A stretch of DNA of 64,000 nt from Nocardia brasiliensis IFM 10847 (lineage in GTDB: Bacteria; Actinomycetota; Actinomycetes; Mycobacteriales; Mycobacteriaceae): positions 1 to 64,000 of the forward strand of contig NZ_BAUA01000086.1 of assembly GCF_000710915.1 (NCBI RefSeq), given 5' to 3'. How positions within the stretch are numbered: the stretch's first letter is position 1; each line of letters opens with the position of its first letter. Shown one piece after another: positions 25,759-33,824 of the stretch. A program made the translations under genes and the position numbers. Below the pieces are notes generated by a model that made no database searches, was not told where the DNA came from, and was given only the letters and a program-made list of their open reading frames with translations.

Positions 25759-26571
25759 ATGTCCGATTCTTGGCCGCGGCGGCGACTGCTCGCGATCCTA
25801 CGTGGCGCCAGCGAGCCTCTCGACGCCCAGGAACTGGCCAGAATCACCGGACAACACGTCACCACGGTTCGGTTTCATCTAGACGTGCTCACCCGGGAAT
25901 CCCTGGTGCGCCAATTCCAGCAACCGCCGCGTGGTCGCGGGCGTCCGCGGATCGGTTACAGCGCGGTACAGCGATCGGTTGGTTACCAGGATCTCGCACA
26001 GGTGCTCGCCGATCAGCTCGGTCCCGATCCGCGCAGGCGCTCGGAGGCGGCCATCGCGGCCGGCCGGGCCTGGGGCGCGAAGCTGGACGTCGGCGATCAT
26101 CGGGTGGAATCGCTGGAGGACGCGAAAGACGTCACCATGACGCTGCTTTCGGAGCTGGGCTTCGCTCCCGAACGCGATCCGAACAACGACACCGCCGAGC
26201 AGGTGCTGGTCCGCCTCACCGCGTGCCCGCTGCGCGAGCTCGCGCGCACGCACTCGGAGGTGGTGTGCGGCGTGCACCTCGGGCTGATCAAAGAGGTCCT
26301 GGATCGCAACGGCGCGCGCGGCGAGGTGAACGTGCGCCTGCACCCGTTCGTCGAGCCGGAACTCTGCGTGGTCCGGTTGGAACTGCTGGCGCGGCGGGAA
26401 CAGGACGCGCGCCGCGAGCCGGACAATCGTGAGGTCGCCGCGGTGGCCGCGGTCGGCGACGCGGCCGCGTCGGTGGAACCGGTGATCGCGCCGCCGTCAG
26501 CGGGCCGGATCGCCCCACAGCTGCGTAACGGCGACCCCAACATCGCCAAGCAGTCGGCGCAGCAGTGGTAG
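25759..26571 (+). CDS. SufR-like winged-helix regulator with conserved cysteines
   Basis: 270 residues. An N-terminal ArsR/SufR-type winged helix (about 5-65: ILRGASEPLDAQELARITG, HVTTVRFHLDVL) is followed by a helical region and a cysteine set CPLRELARTHSEVVCG and later ELCVV. This spacing resembles the Fe-S binding part of SufR-like repressors. The C-terminal ~50 residues are Ala/Pro rich. It is divergent from sseA with a 166-base gap, so it may control sseA. Its last 75 bases overlap the convergent maf gene. The Fe-S role is inferred. Confidence 0.75.
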   Translation: MSDSWPRRRLLAILRGASEPLDAQELARITGQHVTTVRFHLDVLTRESLVRQFQQPPRGRGRPRIGYSAVQRSVGYQDLAQVLADQLGPDPRRRSEAAIAAGRAWGAKLDVGDHRVESLEDAKDVTMTLLSELGFAPERDPNNDTAEQVLVRLTACPLRELARTHSEVVCGVHLGLIKEVLDRNGARGEVNVRLHPFVEPELCVVRLELLARREQDARREPDNREVAAVAAVGDAAASVEPVIAPPSAGRIAPQLRNGDPNIAKQSAQQW

Positions 26572-27132
26572 GCCGATACCGATCACGCTGGACGGATCGC
26601 CCTCGATCCGATCGATGAACCAGCCGCCCAGGCCGTCCAGGGTGAACGCGCCCGCGACCTGCAGCGGTTCGCCGGTCGCGATGTAGGCGTCGAGTTCGTC
26701 GGGTTCGGGCTTGCCGAAATGCACTGTGGTGGAACTGCAGTCGAGGGCCTCGGCGGTGCACTCGCCGTTCCGCAGCCGCAGTACGCAGTGTCCGGTCACC
26801 AGATCGGCGCTGCGCCCGGCCATTTCGCCCCAGCGGGCTCGGGCGACCGCGGCGGTGTGCGGCTTGCCCTGCAGCTCGCCGTCCACCAGCAGCATCGAAT
26901 CACAGCCGACGACAACACAATCGGCGCTCAGTTCGGGAATGGTCGCGGCCACCGCCAAGGCTTTCGCCCTGGCCAGTTCGACGACCACGACCCGCGGTGC
27001 GGTGCCTGCGGGCAGTGCGGCCGCGACAGCGTCCTCGTCCACCGCCGATACCCGCACGACCGGGTCGATGCCCGCCGAGCGGAGCACTTCCCGGCGGGCC
27101 GGGGACGCGGAAGCGAGAACGAAGGCGGTCAC
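26497..27132 (-). CDS. maf: Maf-type nucleoside triphosphate pyrophosphatase
   Basis: 211 residues. N-terminal motif FVLASASPARREVL and the central GCDSMLLVDG and GKP segments are those of Maf/YhdE proteins, which hydrolyse non-canonical or excess NTPs to NMP and pyrophosphate. The GTG start at 27132 overlaps the accE5 stop (GTGA), so the two are coupled; the open frame further upstream runs through accE5. Its end overlaps the convergent regulator gene by 75 bases. Conserved neighbour of accD5/accE5 in mycobacteria. Confidence 0.92.
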   Translation of the reverse strand: MTAFVLASASPARREVLRSAGIDPVVRVSAVDEDAVAAALPAGTAPRVVVVELARAKALAVAATIPELSADCVVVGCDSMLLVDGELQGKPHTAAVARARWGEMAGRSADLVTGHCVLRLRNGECTAEALDCSSTTVHFGKPEPDELDAYIATGEPLQVAGAFTLDGLGGWFIDRIEGDPSSVIGIGLPLLRRLLGDVGVAVTQLWGDPAR

Positions 27133-27458
27133 CCGCGCAGGTGCGACAGCTGCGGGAAGGCGTAGGGCGAGAACGGCGAGGTGCCCCGGTGCATGAAGGT
27201 GGGGCGGCCCCACATGTCGGTCGGGCCGCTCGGACCCACGGCGGCGTCCTCGGCGGCCGCGGACAGCACGCAGACCAGCGCGGCGATCTCCTCGTCGCTG
27301 GGGTTGCCCTTCAGCACGCGGAAGAACGGCTCTCCGGTCGCGGCGGTGTCGGCGGCGGCCGCCGTGCCCTCGGCCGACTCGGCCTGGTCGGGCAGCGCGC
27401 CGACGGAGAGGTCGAGTTCGGCGGCGGTCAACACATCTTCTTCTGCCACGGTCGTCAC
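27129..27458 (-). CDS. accE5: Acyl-CoA carboxylase epsilon subunit
   Basis: 109 residues. The C-terminal motif FFRVLKGNPSDEEIAALVCVL followed by W and a short basic end (SPYAFPQLSHLRG) is the AccE/PccE epsilon signature; the Ala/Glu-rich N-terminus is variable in the family. It helps assemble AccA3 with AccD5. It lies 134 bases after accD5 on the same strand and overlaps maf by four bases. Confidence 0.9.
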   Translation of the reverse strand: MTTVAEEDVLTAAELDLSVGALPDQAESAEGTAAAADTAATGEPFFRVLKGNPSDEEIAALVCVLSAAAEDAAVGPSGPTDMWGRPTFMHRGTSPFSPYAFPQLSHLRG

Positions 27459-27592
27459 AGTGCCAGATCCTCTCTTTGCCTGATCAGGCGTGTTCCTTGT
27501 TCGAAACTAGCGGTCGATGACGCGATCATTTTCGGATCCACTCATTGCGTCGCTCTCACCAGTGTGCGCGGCGTACCGAGGGTATCGCTTGA

Positions 27593-29233
27593 TCACAACG
27601 GGATGTTGCCGTGTTTTTTCGGCGGCAGGCTGACCATCTTGCGCTCGAGCAGCCGCAGTGCCGACACGATCTGACCGCGGGTGTGCGAGGGCGGGATGAC
27701 CGCGTCCACGTAACCGCGTTCGGCGGCGACGTAGGGGTTCACCAAGGTGTCCTCGTACTCGTTCTGCAGCTCGAGCCGCAGCGCGTCGACGTCATCGCCG
27801 CTGTTGGCGGCGTCTTGCAGCTTCTTGCGGTAGACGAAACCGACCGCCCCGGACGCGCCCATCACCGCGATCTGCGCGGTGGGCCAGGCCAGGTTCACGT
27901 CGGCGCCCATGTGCTTGGAACCCATGACGTCGTAGGCGCCGCCGTAGGCCTTGCGGGTGATGACCGTGATTTTTCCCACAGTGGCTTCGCCGTACGCGTA
28001 CAACAACTTCGCGCCGCGCCGGATGATGCCGTTGTACTCCTGGCCGGTGCCCGGCAGGAAGCCGGGCACGTCGACCAGCGTGAGGATCGGGATGTTGAAC
28101 GCGTCGCAGGTGCGCACGAAGCGCGCGGCCTTCTCCGAGGCGTCGATATCCAGGCAGCCGGCGAACTGGGTCGGCTGGTTGGCGACGATGCCGACGCTGC
28201 GGCCGTCGATCCGGCCGAAGCCGACGATGATGTTCATCGCGCGCTCGGCCTGCACCTCGAGGAACTCGTCGTCGTCGAGCAGGCGACGGATCACCTCGTG
28301 CATGTCGTACGGCTGGTTCGGCGAGTCCGGGATGATCGAGTCCAGCTCGAGGTCCTCGTCGGTGAGCGAGTCCTCGATCGCGCCGTCGATCGGATCCGAC
28401 GCCGGGAAGCGCGGCGCCTCGGCGCGGTTGTTGCTCGGCAGGTAGGACAGCAGATCCTTGACGTAGTCGAGGGCGTCCTGCTCGCCGGAGGCGACGTAGT
28501 GCGCGACACCGGATTTCGTCATGTGGGTGTGCGCGCCACCCAGGTCCTCCATGCTGACGTCCTCGCCGGTGACCGTCTTGATGACGTCGGGTCCGGTGAC
28601 GAACATCTGGCTGGTGCCGTCGACCATCACCACGAAGTCGGTCAGCGCGGGGGAGTACACGTGGCCACCCGCGGCCGGGCCCATGATCAGCGAGATCTGC
28701 GGGATCACGCCGGAGGCCTGCACGTTGCGGTGGAAGATCTCGCCGTAGAGGCCCAGCGAGACGACGCCCTCCTGGATGCGCGCGCCGGCGCCCTCGTTGA
28801 TGCCGATCAACGGGCGGCCGGTCTTGAGCGCCAGGTCCATCACCTTGACGATCTTCTCGCCGTAGACCTCGCCGAGGCTGCCGCCGAACACGGTGACGTC
28901 CTGGCTGAAGATGCACACGTCGCGGCCGTCGATGGTGCCGTAACCGGTGACGACGCCGTCGCCGAGCGGGCGGTTCTGCTCCAGTCCGAAGTTGACGCTG
29001 CGGTGGCGGGCCAGCGCGTCGAGCTCGACGAAGGAACCCTCGTCGAGCAGCGCGAGGATGCGCTCGCGGGCGGTCATCTTGCCCTTGGCGTGCACCTTGT
29101 CGACCGCGGCCTCACCCATCGGGTGCTTGGCCTCTTCCAGCCGATTCCGCAGATCAGCCAGCTTCCCGGCGGTGGTGTGGATGTCGGGGGCGCCCGCCGG
29201 GTCTTGCGCGGACTGCTGCTGGACACTCGTCAT
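27593..29233 (-). CDS. accD5: Propionyl-CoA carboxylase beta chain (carboxyltransferase)
   Basis: 546 residues. The two crotonase-like halves carry the acyl-CoA oxyanion glycines (GINEGAGARIQEG; AYGGAYDVMGSK) typical of AccD5. It transfers CO2 from biotin to propionyl-CoA (and acetyl-CoA), supplying methylmalonyl-CoA for multimethyl-branched lipids and odd-chain metabolism. It should form a complex with AccA3 (22715) and AccE5 (27129). The ATG at 29233 starts MTSVQQQSAQ. It is divergent from the small gene at 29505 and birA. Confidence 0.95.
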   Translation of the reverse strand: MTSVQQQSAQDPAGAPDIHTTAGKLADLRNRLEEAKHPMGEAAVDKVHAKGKMTARERILALLDEGSFVELDALARHRSVNFGLEQNRPLGDGVVTGYGTIDGRDVCIFSQDVTVFGGSLGEVYGEKIVKVMDLALKTGRPLIGINEGAGARIQEGVVSLGLYGEIFHRNVQASGVIPQISLIMGPAAGGHVYSPALTDFVVMVDGTSQMFVTGPDVIKTVTGEDVSMEDLGGAHTHMTKSGVAHYVASGEQDALDYVKDLLSYLPSNNRAEAPRFPASDPIDGAIEDSLTDEDLELDSIIPDSPNQPYDMHEVIRRLLDDDEFLEVQAERAMNIIVGFGRIDGRSVGIVANQPTQFAGCLDIDASEKAARFVRTCDAFNIPILTLVDVPGFLPGTGQEYNGIIRRGAKLLYAYGEATVGKITVITRKAYGGAYDVMGSKHMGADVNLAWPTAQIAVMGASGAVGFVYRKKLQDAANSGDDVDALRLELQNEYEDTLVNPYVAAERGYVDAVIPPSHTRGQIVSALRLLERKMVSLPPKKHGNIPL

Positions 29234-29504
29234 GGCTCCGGAGTGTAACGAGTGGCAGTCCTTCTCTCTAACCGAGTAGGGGCTACCGACCGGTAAAAAC
29301 GTGCAGCTAGATCAACGTTGTGCGGGGAAAGTTCCAGGTCGTCGGTGGCGTTTCCATTCGGCAGAAAATGAGTATCGCCGCGACCGGGCGCCCGGATACC
29401 CTGGAGTGGTCAAGTTTTCGCGCTCCGACGGGGAGCCGGGATGGGAGAACACACGCCCAGGCAGACAGTTACACCGCCCAGGCAGCTCAGGGGAGGAGCA
29501 CAGA
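29234..29504. promoter_or_regulatory. accD5 promoter region
   Basis: Divergent gap of 271 bases. An imperfect TACCGACCGGTA repeat at 29284-29295 lies about 50 bases upstream of the accD5 start and could be an operator. No gene is seen. Confidence 0.3.
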
Positions 29505-29690
29505 ATGTGGGGATGGAGCACGACCGTAGCCGAACACGCCGCCGCGGCGGCTTTCACCAGGTGGCCGGTGACCGAGCCGGAGCCGACGATCGTCGATCCG
29601 GACTTCCGCATCGAGGTCGAGCAGGGGGAGGACGCGCCCGCTGAGCGAGCAGTCCGGGCGCCGAGCTGCGGTTACGACCTGGTCGGATAG
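29505..29690 (+). CDS. Small conserved-looking hypothetical protein
   Basis: 61 residues starting MWGWSTTVAEHAAAAAF. A strong GGGGAGGAG site lies before the ATG, and the frame is in typical codon use. It has an N-terminal Trp-rich amphipathic stretch and an acidic middle. It lies 58 bases before birA on the same strand. The longer open frame back to 29301 has no ribosome site. No domain is recognised. Confidence 0.5.
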   Translation: MWGWSTTVAEHAAAAAFTRWPVTEPEPTIVDPDFRIEVEQGEDAPAERAVRAPSCGYDLVG

Positions 29691-29748
29691 GCCCACCAGT
29701 GCCCGGCGGGTGTCGGGCACGACCTCGCGCCCCGAGTAGCCTGCCCGT

Positions 29749-30549
29749 GTGGACAGGCCCCCTTTGGATGCAGAGCAGTTGCGGCGCAGTCTCATCGAGT
29801 CGCCCGAGCTGTCGTTCTTCCACCACATCGAGGTGGTGGAGTCGACCGGGTCCACCAACGCGGACCTGATCGCGCGCGCAGGCGAACCAGACGCCGATCG
29901 CGCGGTACTCCTCGCAGAGCAGCAGGAGCAAGGGCGCGGCAGACACGCACGCACCTGGATCAGCCCGGCGCGGGCACAGATCTCGATGTCGCTGCTGGTG
30001 CGGCTACCCGGGATCGAGCCCGCGGTCCTCGGCTGGCTGCCGTTGCTCACCGGCATCGCCGTGGTGGACGCACTGCGCGCGACCGCCGGTGTGCACGCGA
30101 ACCTCAAATGGCCCAACGATGTGCTGATCGATGGCCGCAAAGTGGCGGGCATCCTGGCCGAGGTCGCGGTGAGCGGCGAGGTGCCGGCCGTGGTGATCGG
30201 CATGGGGCTCAACGTGAGTCTCACCGAGGCCGAACTGCCGGTGCCGCATGCCATTTCGCTGTTGCTGGCCGGTGCGGGCGATACCGATCGGACGCAGCTC
30301 GTGCAGGCGATGCTGACCGAGTTCGCGCGCCGCTTCACCGCGTGGCGGGACGCGGGCTGGAAGACCGCCGACCTGGCCGCCGCCTACCGCGAACGGTGCG
30401 CGACGCTGGGCAAGCAGGTGCGCGCCGAACTGCCCGGCGGTCAGACGCTGACCGGCGTCGCCACCGATATCGATGACGCGGGCCGCCTGCTGATCGGTGA
30501 TCGGCCGGTCTCCGCGGGCGATGTCACGCATCTGCGCGCCGACTACTGA
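29749..30549 (+). CDS. birA: Biotin--protein ligase
   Basis: 266 residues, monofunctional class I ligase without the DNA-binding domain. The biotinyl-AMP loop GRGRHARTW and the catalytic KWPNDVL with GRKVAGILAE are clear, with the SH3-like C-terminal domain (VATDIDDAGRLLI). It activates biotin with ATP and attaches it to the AccA3 biotinyl lysine. GTG start at 29749. Its place beside the carboxylase genes is functional and conserved in mycobacteria. Confidence 0.95.
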   Translation: MDRPPLDAEQLRRSLIESPELSFFHHIEVVESTGSTNADLIARAGEPDADRAVLLAEQQEQGRGRHARTWISPARAQISMSLLVRLPGIEPAVLGWLPLLTGIAVVDALRATAGVHANLKWPNDVLIDGRKVAGILAEVAVSGEVPAVVIGMGLNVSLTEAELPVPHAISLLLAGAGDTDRTQLVQAMLTEFARRFTAWRDAGWKTADLAAAYRERCATLGKQVRAELPGGQTLTGVATDIDDAGRLLIGDRPVSAGDVTHLRADY

Positions 30550-30678
30550 GTCGCCTGTCCCCGCACTCGAATCTCGGTGTAGGACATCGCGGTGCCGGTA
30601 CGCGCCGGCCGGCGATTGTGCAGCACGACGCGGTGCGGTGTCAGGCATTTCGGCATCTGCACGCGGTACTGTTCGACC

Positions 30679-31227
30679 ATGGGTTATCCGGAGGATGTGC
30701 TTGCGCCGGAAGAGCAGCTGATTCTGCATCGTCATCCGCACTGGAAGATGCTGTTCTGGCCGATCGTGACGCTGATCGTCGCCACCGCACTCGCCGGGTT
30801 CGCGGGGGGCCTGGCCTCGCGCAAAGCGCCCGAGGGAACCGCGCGTACCGCGCTGCTGATCGCGGTGCTCGCGATCTGGCTGATCATCGTCGTATGGCGT
30901 TGTGTCGCACCAATTCTCGGCTGGAAGTCGACGCATTTCATCATCACCGACCGGCGCGTGCTGGTGCGCCAGGGCGTGCTGACGCACACCGGCATCGACA
31001 TTCCGATGAGCCGCATCTCCAGCGTGCAGTTCCGGCACGGGATCTTCGACCGGATGCTCGGCACCGGCACGCTCATCATCGAATCGTCGTCCTCGGAGCC
31101 GCTCGAGTTCGACGACATCCCGGCGGTGCAGAAGGTGCACGCGCTGCTGTACCACCAGGTCTTCGAGGTCGAGCAGGGTGACAACGGTCGCGACGCGTAC
31201 TCGCGCGAGCGCGGCGACTATCGATGA
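30679..31227 (+). CDS. PH-domain (bPH2) membrane protein
   Basis: 182 residues. Two membrane helices (about 30-50 and 60-80) are followed by a bacterial PH-like domain (FIITDRRVLVRQGVLTHTGIDIPMSRISSVQF). Such proteins bind membranes or stabilise envelope proteins; precise role unknown. I start at the ATG 30679 (MGYPEDVLAPEEQ), matching the mycobacterial homologue, rather than the longer frame from 30592. It precedes the two-component pair by 22 bases and may be co-transcribed. Confidence 0.85.
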   Translation: MGYPEDVLAPEEQLILHRHPHWKMLFWPIVTLIVATALAGFAGGLASRKAPEGTARTALLIAVLAIWLIIVVWRCVAPILGWKSTHFIITDRRVLVRQGVLTHTGIDIPMSRISSVQFRHGIFDRMLGTGTLIIESSSSEPLEFDDIPAVQKVHALLYHQVFEVEQGDNGRDAYSRERGDYR

Positions 31228-31249
31228 GCGTTCGCGTTAACCTGGGCAT

Positions 31250-31927
31250 ATGACGGCCGTACTGCTAGCTGAAGACGACGAGGCGATCGCCGCGCCGTTG
31301 TCGCGCGCCCTGGGGCGCGAGGGGTACTCGGTGACCGTCGAGCGCTTCGGTCCGGCCGTGCTCGAACGAGCCCTGGAAGGGCATCACGATCTGCTGATCC
31401 TCGACCTCGGCCTGCCGGGCATGGACGGGCTGGAGGTGTGCCGTCAGGTCCGGGCCAGCGGCGCGGACATCGCCGTGCTGATGCTCACCGCTCGCACCGA
31501 CGAGGTCGATTTCGTGGTCGGCCTCGACGCGGGCGCCGACGACTACGTCGGCAAGCCGTTCCGGCTCGCCGAACTGCTGGCGCGGGTGCGAGCCCTGTTG
31601 CGCCGCAGCGGAATCGGCGACGACACCGTGGAGGTCGGCGGCATCCGGCTGGAGCCCGCCGCGCGCCGGGTGCTGGTGAACGGCGCCGAGATCGGTTTGG
31701 CCAACAAGGAATACGAGTTGCTGAAAGTGCTGATCGACCGGGCCGGACAGGTGGTGCCGCGCGAGACCATCCTGCGCGAGGTCTGGGGCGACGCCGAGCT
31801 GCGCGGCTCCAAGACGCTGGACATGCACATGTCCTGGCTGCGGCGCAAGATCGGCGACGAGGGCCCGATGGCCGAGCGGCGCATCGTCACCGTCCGCGGT
31901 GTCGGCTTCCGGCTGAACACCGACTGA
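31250..31927 (+). CDS. OmpR-family response regulator
   Basis: 225 residues. Receiver domain with acidic pocket ED(8-10), phospho-acceptor D52 (LLILDLGLPGMDG) and the switch lysine in GKPFRLAELLAR; C-terminal winged helix (LANKEYELLKVL, GVGFRLNT). Followed after one base by its sensor kinase. The signal is unknown. It sits in the conserved birA-purK segment, where mycobacteria as I know them have no such pair, so it may be lineage-specific. Confidence 0.93.
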   Translation: MTAVLLAEDDEAIAAPLSRALGREGYSVTVERFGPAVLERALEGHHDLLILDLGLPGMDGLEVCRQVRASGADIAVLMLTARTDEVDFVVGLDAGADDYVGKPFRLAELLARVRALLRRSGIGDDTVEVGGIRLEPAARRVLVNGAEIGLANKEYELLKVLIDRAGQVVPRETILREVWGDAELRGSKTLDMHMSWLRRKIGDEGPMAERRIVTVRGVGFRLNTD

Positions 31928-31928
31928 C

Positions 31929-33236
31929 GTGCGGCGCAGAATCCTGCGGTCCATGCTCACCGTGCTGATGCTCACCACGGTGGTGCTCGGCGTGCCGCTC
32001 GTCTACACGGCCTGGCTCTGGGTCGAGGACATCACCCGCGACGATCTGCAGAGCAAATTGGAACGGATCGCCGCGGCCATCATCGTGCAGGAGCACGGCG
32101 ACGGCATGGTGCTCGGGGAACTGGACACGCGCGCGATGGAACCGGTGCTGCCCGCGGACGCGAAGCTCACCATCGTCTATCCGGCCCCGCAGGACAACGC
32201 GTCGCGGGTGGACATCGGCGTGGACGAAGTACAGGACCCGCTGGTCGAATCGCTGTCCATGGGCCAGCGCGGCTCGCTGCGGCTGGAGGTGCCCTCCGCG
32301 CCGATGCACGCCAGGCAGCAGCAGGCCGTCGCGGTGGTGGCGCTGGCCGTGCTCGCCTCGCTGGGCGCCGCGGTGTCGGTCGCGGTGGTCACCGCACGGC
32401 GGGTGGCCGATCCGTTGCGTGACGTGGCCGCCAGGGCCGCCAGACTGGCCATGGGCGACTTCCGCCCGGACCCGCGCCGGCACGGCATCTCCGAACTGGA
32501 CCGGGTCTCCGATGTGCTCGACTCGGCGACCGTGGAGATCGCCGGGCGTCTGCAGCGCGAGCACGCGCTGGTCGCCGACGTCTCCCACCAGCTGCGCAGC
32601 CGGCTCACCGCGGTCCGGCTGCGGCTCGACGAGCTCTCCGCGCACGCCGATCCCGAGGTGGTGCACGAGGCCGAGGAGGCCATGGCACAGGTCGATCGGC
32701 TGACCGACGCGATCGACGACCTGGTCCGCGCGTCTCGGGACGAGGACGCCGCCGACCTCGACCCGGTGCCGGTGATGGAGGAGCTGCGCGGCGTGGTCGC
32801 CGAATGGACGCATCCGTTCTCCGAGGCCGGTCGCACGCTGACGCTCATCGGCGACGAGTCGCTGCGCGCGCCGATCACGGGCTCCCGGCTGCGCGAGGCG
32901 GTCGCGGTGCTCGTCGACAACGCGCTCATGCACGGGGGCGGCACCTGCACGGTGTCGGTGCGCACGGTGCGGCCCGGTATCGACCGCGATCCGCTGGTCT
33001 GTGTGGAGGTCGCCGACGAGGGCGACGGCATTCGGGACGAACTCGCGCCGCACATCTTCGATCGCGGCTTCTCCGCGGGCGGCTCGACCGGTGTGGGGCT
33101 GGCGCTGGCGCGGGCCTTGGTCGAGGCCGACGGCGGGCGGCTGGAATTGCAGCGGCGCAGGCCCGCGCTGTTCGCGGTGTTCCTGAATTCGGCCGCGTAC
33201 CGGACGCAGAACTCGGTGGTGCCGGAACCGCGGTGA
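31929..33236 (+). CDS. Sensor histidine kinase
   Basis: 435 residues. One helix near residues 10-30, an extracytoplasmic part, a second helix near 135-160 and a HAMP linker. The dimerisation site reads DVSHQLRSRLTAVRLRL with H220; the usual SHELRTPL is altered (Q and RSRL). ATP-binding boxes are present: REAVAVLVDNALMHG, DEGDGI and STGVGLALARALVEADGG. GTG start one base after the regulator stop. It should phosphorylate D52 of the adjacent regulator. Confidence 0.92.
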   Translation: MRRRILRSMLTVLMLTTVVLGVPLVYTAWLWVEDITRDDLQSKLERIAAAIIVQEHGDGMVLGELDTRAMEPVLPADAKLTIVYPAPQDNASRVDIGVDEVQDPLVESLSMGQRGSLRLEVPSAPMHARQQQAVAVVALAVLASLGAAVSVAVVTARRVADPLRDVAARAARLAMGDFRPDPRRHGISELDRVSDVLDSATVEIAGRLQREHALVADVSHQLRSRLTAVRLRLDELSAHADPEVVHEAEEAMAQVDRLTDAIDDLVRASRDEDAADLDPVPVMEELRGVVAEWTHPFSEAGRTLTLIGDESLRAPITGSRLREAVAVLVDNALMHGGGTCTVSVRTVRPGIDRDPLVCVEVADEGDGIRDELAPHIFDRGFSAGGSTGVGLALARALVEADGGRLELQRRRPALFAVFLNSAAYRTQNSVVPEPR

Positions 33237-33246
33237 GTCAGGGGCC

Positions 33247-33786
33247 TCAGTTACGGCCGAACTGCTCTTCGACGATCTCGTCGAATTCGGCGGCGATCTC
33301 GTTCATCTCGTCGGGGAAGACCCAGCGGCGCATCGCCCAGAAGCGGAACGCCATCTGCAGCAGGTTGCCGATGATGAAGGCGCTGATGAAGTCGGCGATG
33401 TTCTCGACGGTGAAGCTCACGTCGGGCTGGCGCAGGTCGAAGACGTAGCTGGAGATCCACAGCGGGATGAAGGCCAGCACCACGCCGACGCCGCTGACGC
33501 CGAAGAACAGCAGCGCCTCATGGTGTCGTTCGCGCCCGCCCCGGTTCCGGAAGGACCATTCCCGGTTGAGGATGTAGGACGCGATGACGGCGATGACGCC
33601 GGAGATGATCTTGGCGGTGACCGGTTTCTCCGACAGTACGGTCCACTTCAGGACGTAGAAGATGCCGCTGTCGATCACGAACGTGGTCGCGCCGACGATC
33701 GCGAACTTGATCAGTTCCCGATGCCGGAACGCGATCCTCGCGAGAGGCCTGGGGAGGACGCGGACCACGTCGTCGACGAATGACAC
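33247..33786 (-). CDS. GtrA-like membrane protein
   Basis: 179 residues with four membrane segments (ELIKFAIVGATTFVIDSGIFY, TAKIISGVIAVIASYILNREWSF, ALLFFGVSGVGVVLAFIPLWI, ADFISAFIIGNLLQMAFRFWAMRRWVF). GtrA-type proteins help flip polyprenyl-linked sugars for wall glycan or arabinogalactan decoration. GTG start at 33786 gives MSFVDDVVRV, similar to the mycobacterial homologue; ATG 33813 is an alternative. Convergent with the sensor kinase and divergent from purK. Confidence 0.85.
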   Translation of the reverse strand: MSFVDDVVRVLPRPLARIAFRHRELIKFAIVGATTFVIDSGIFYVLKWTVLSEKPVTAKIISGVIAVIASYILNREWSFRNRGGRERHHEALLFFGVSGVGVVLAFIPLWISSYVFDLRQPDVSFTVENIADFISAFIIGNLLQMAFRFWAMRRWVFPDEMNEIAAEFDEIVEEQFGRN

Positions 33787-33824
33787 GGGGCCGAGTGTAC
33801 CGGTCGGGGTCATTCGCGCCGGAC

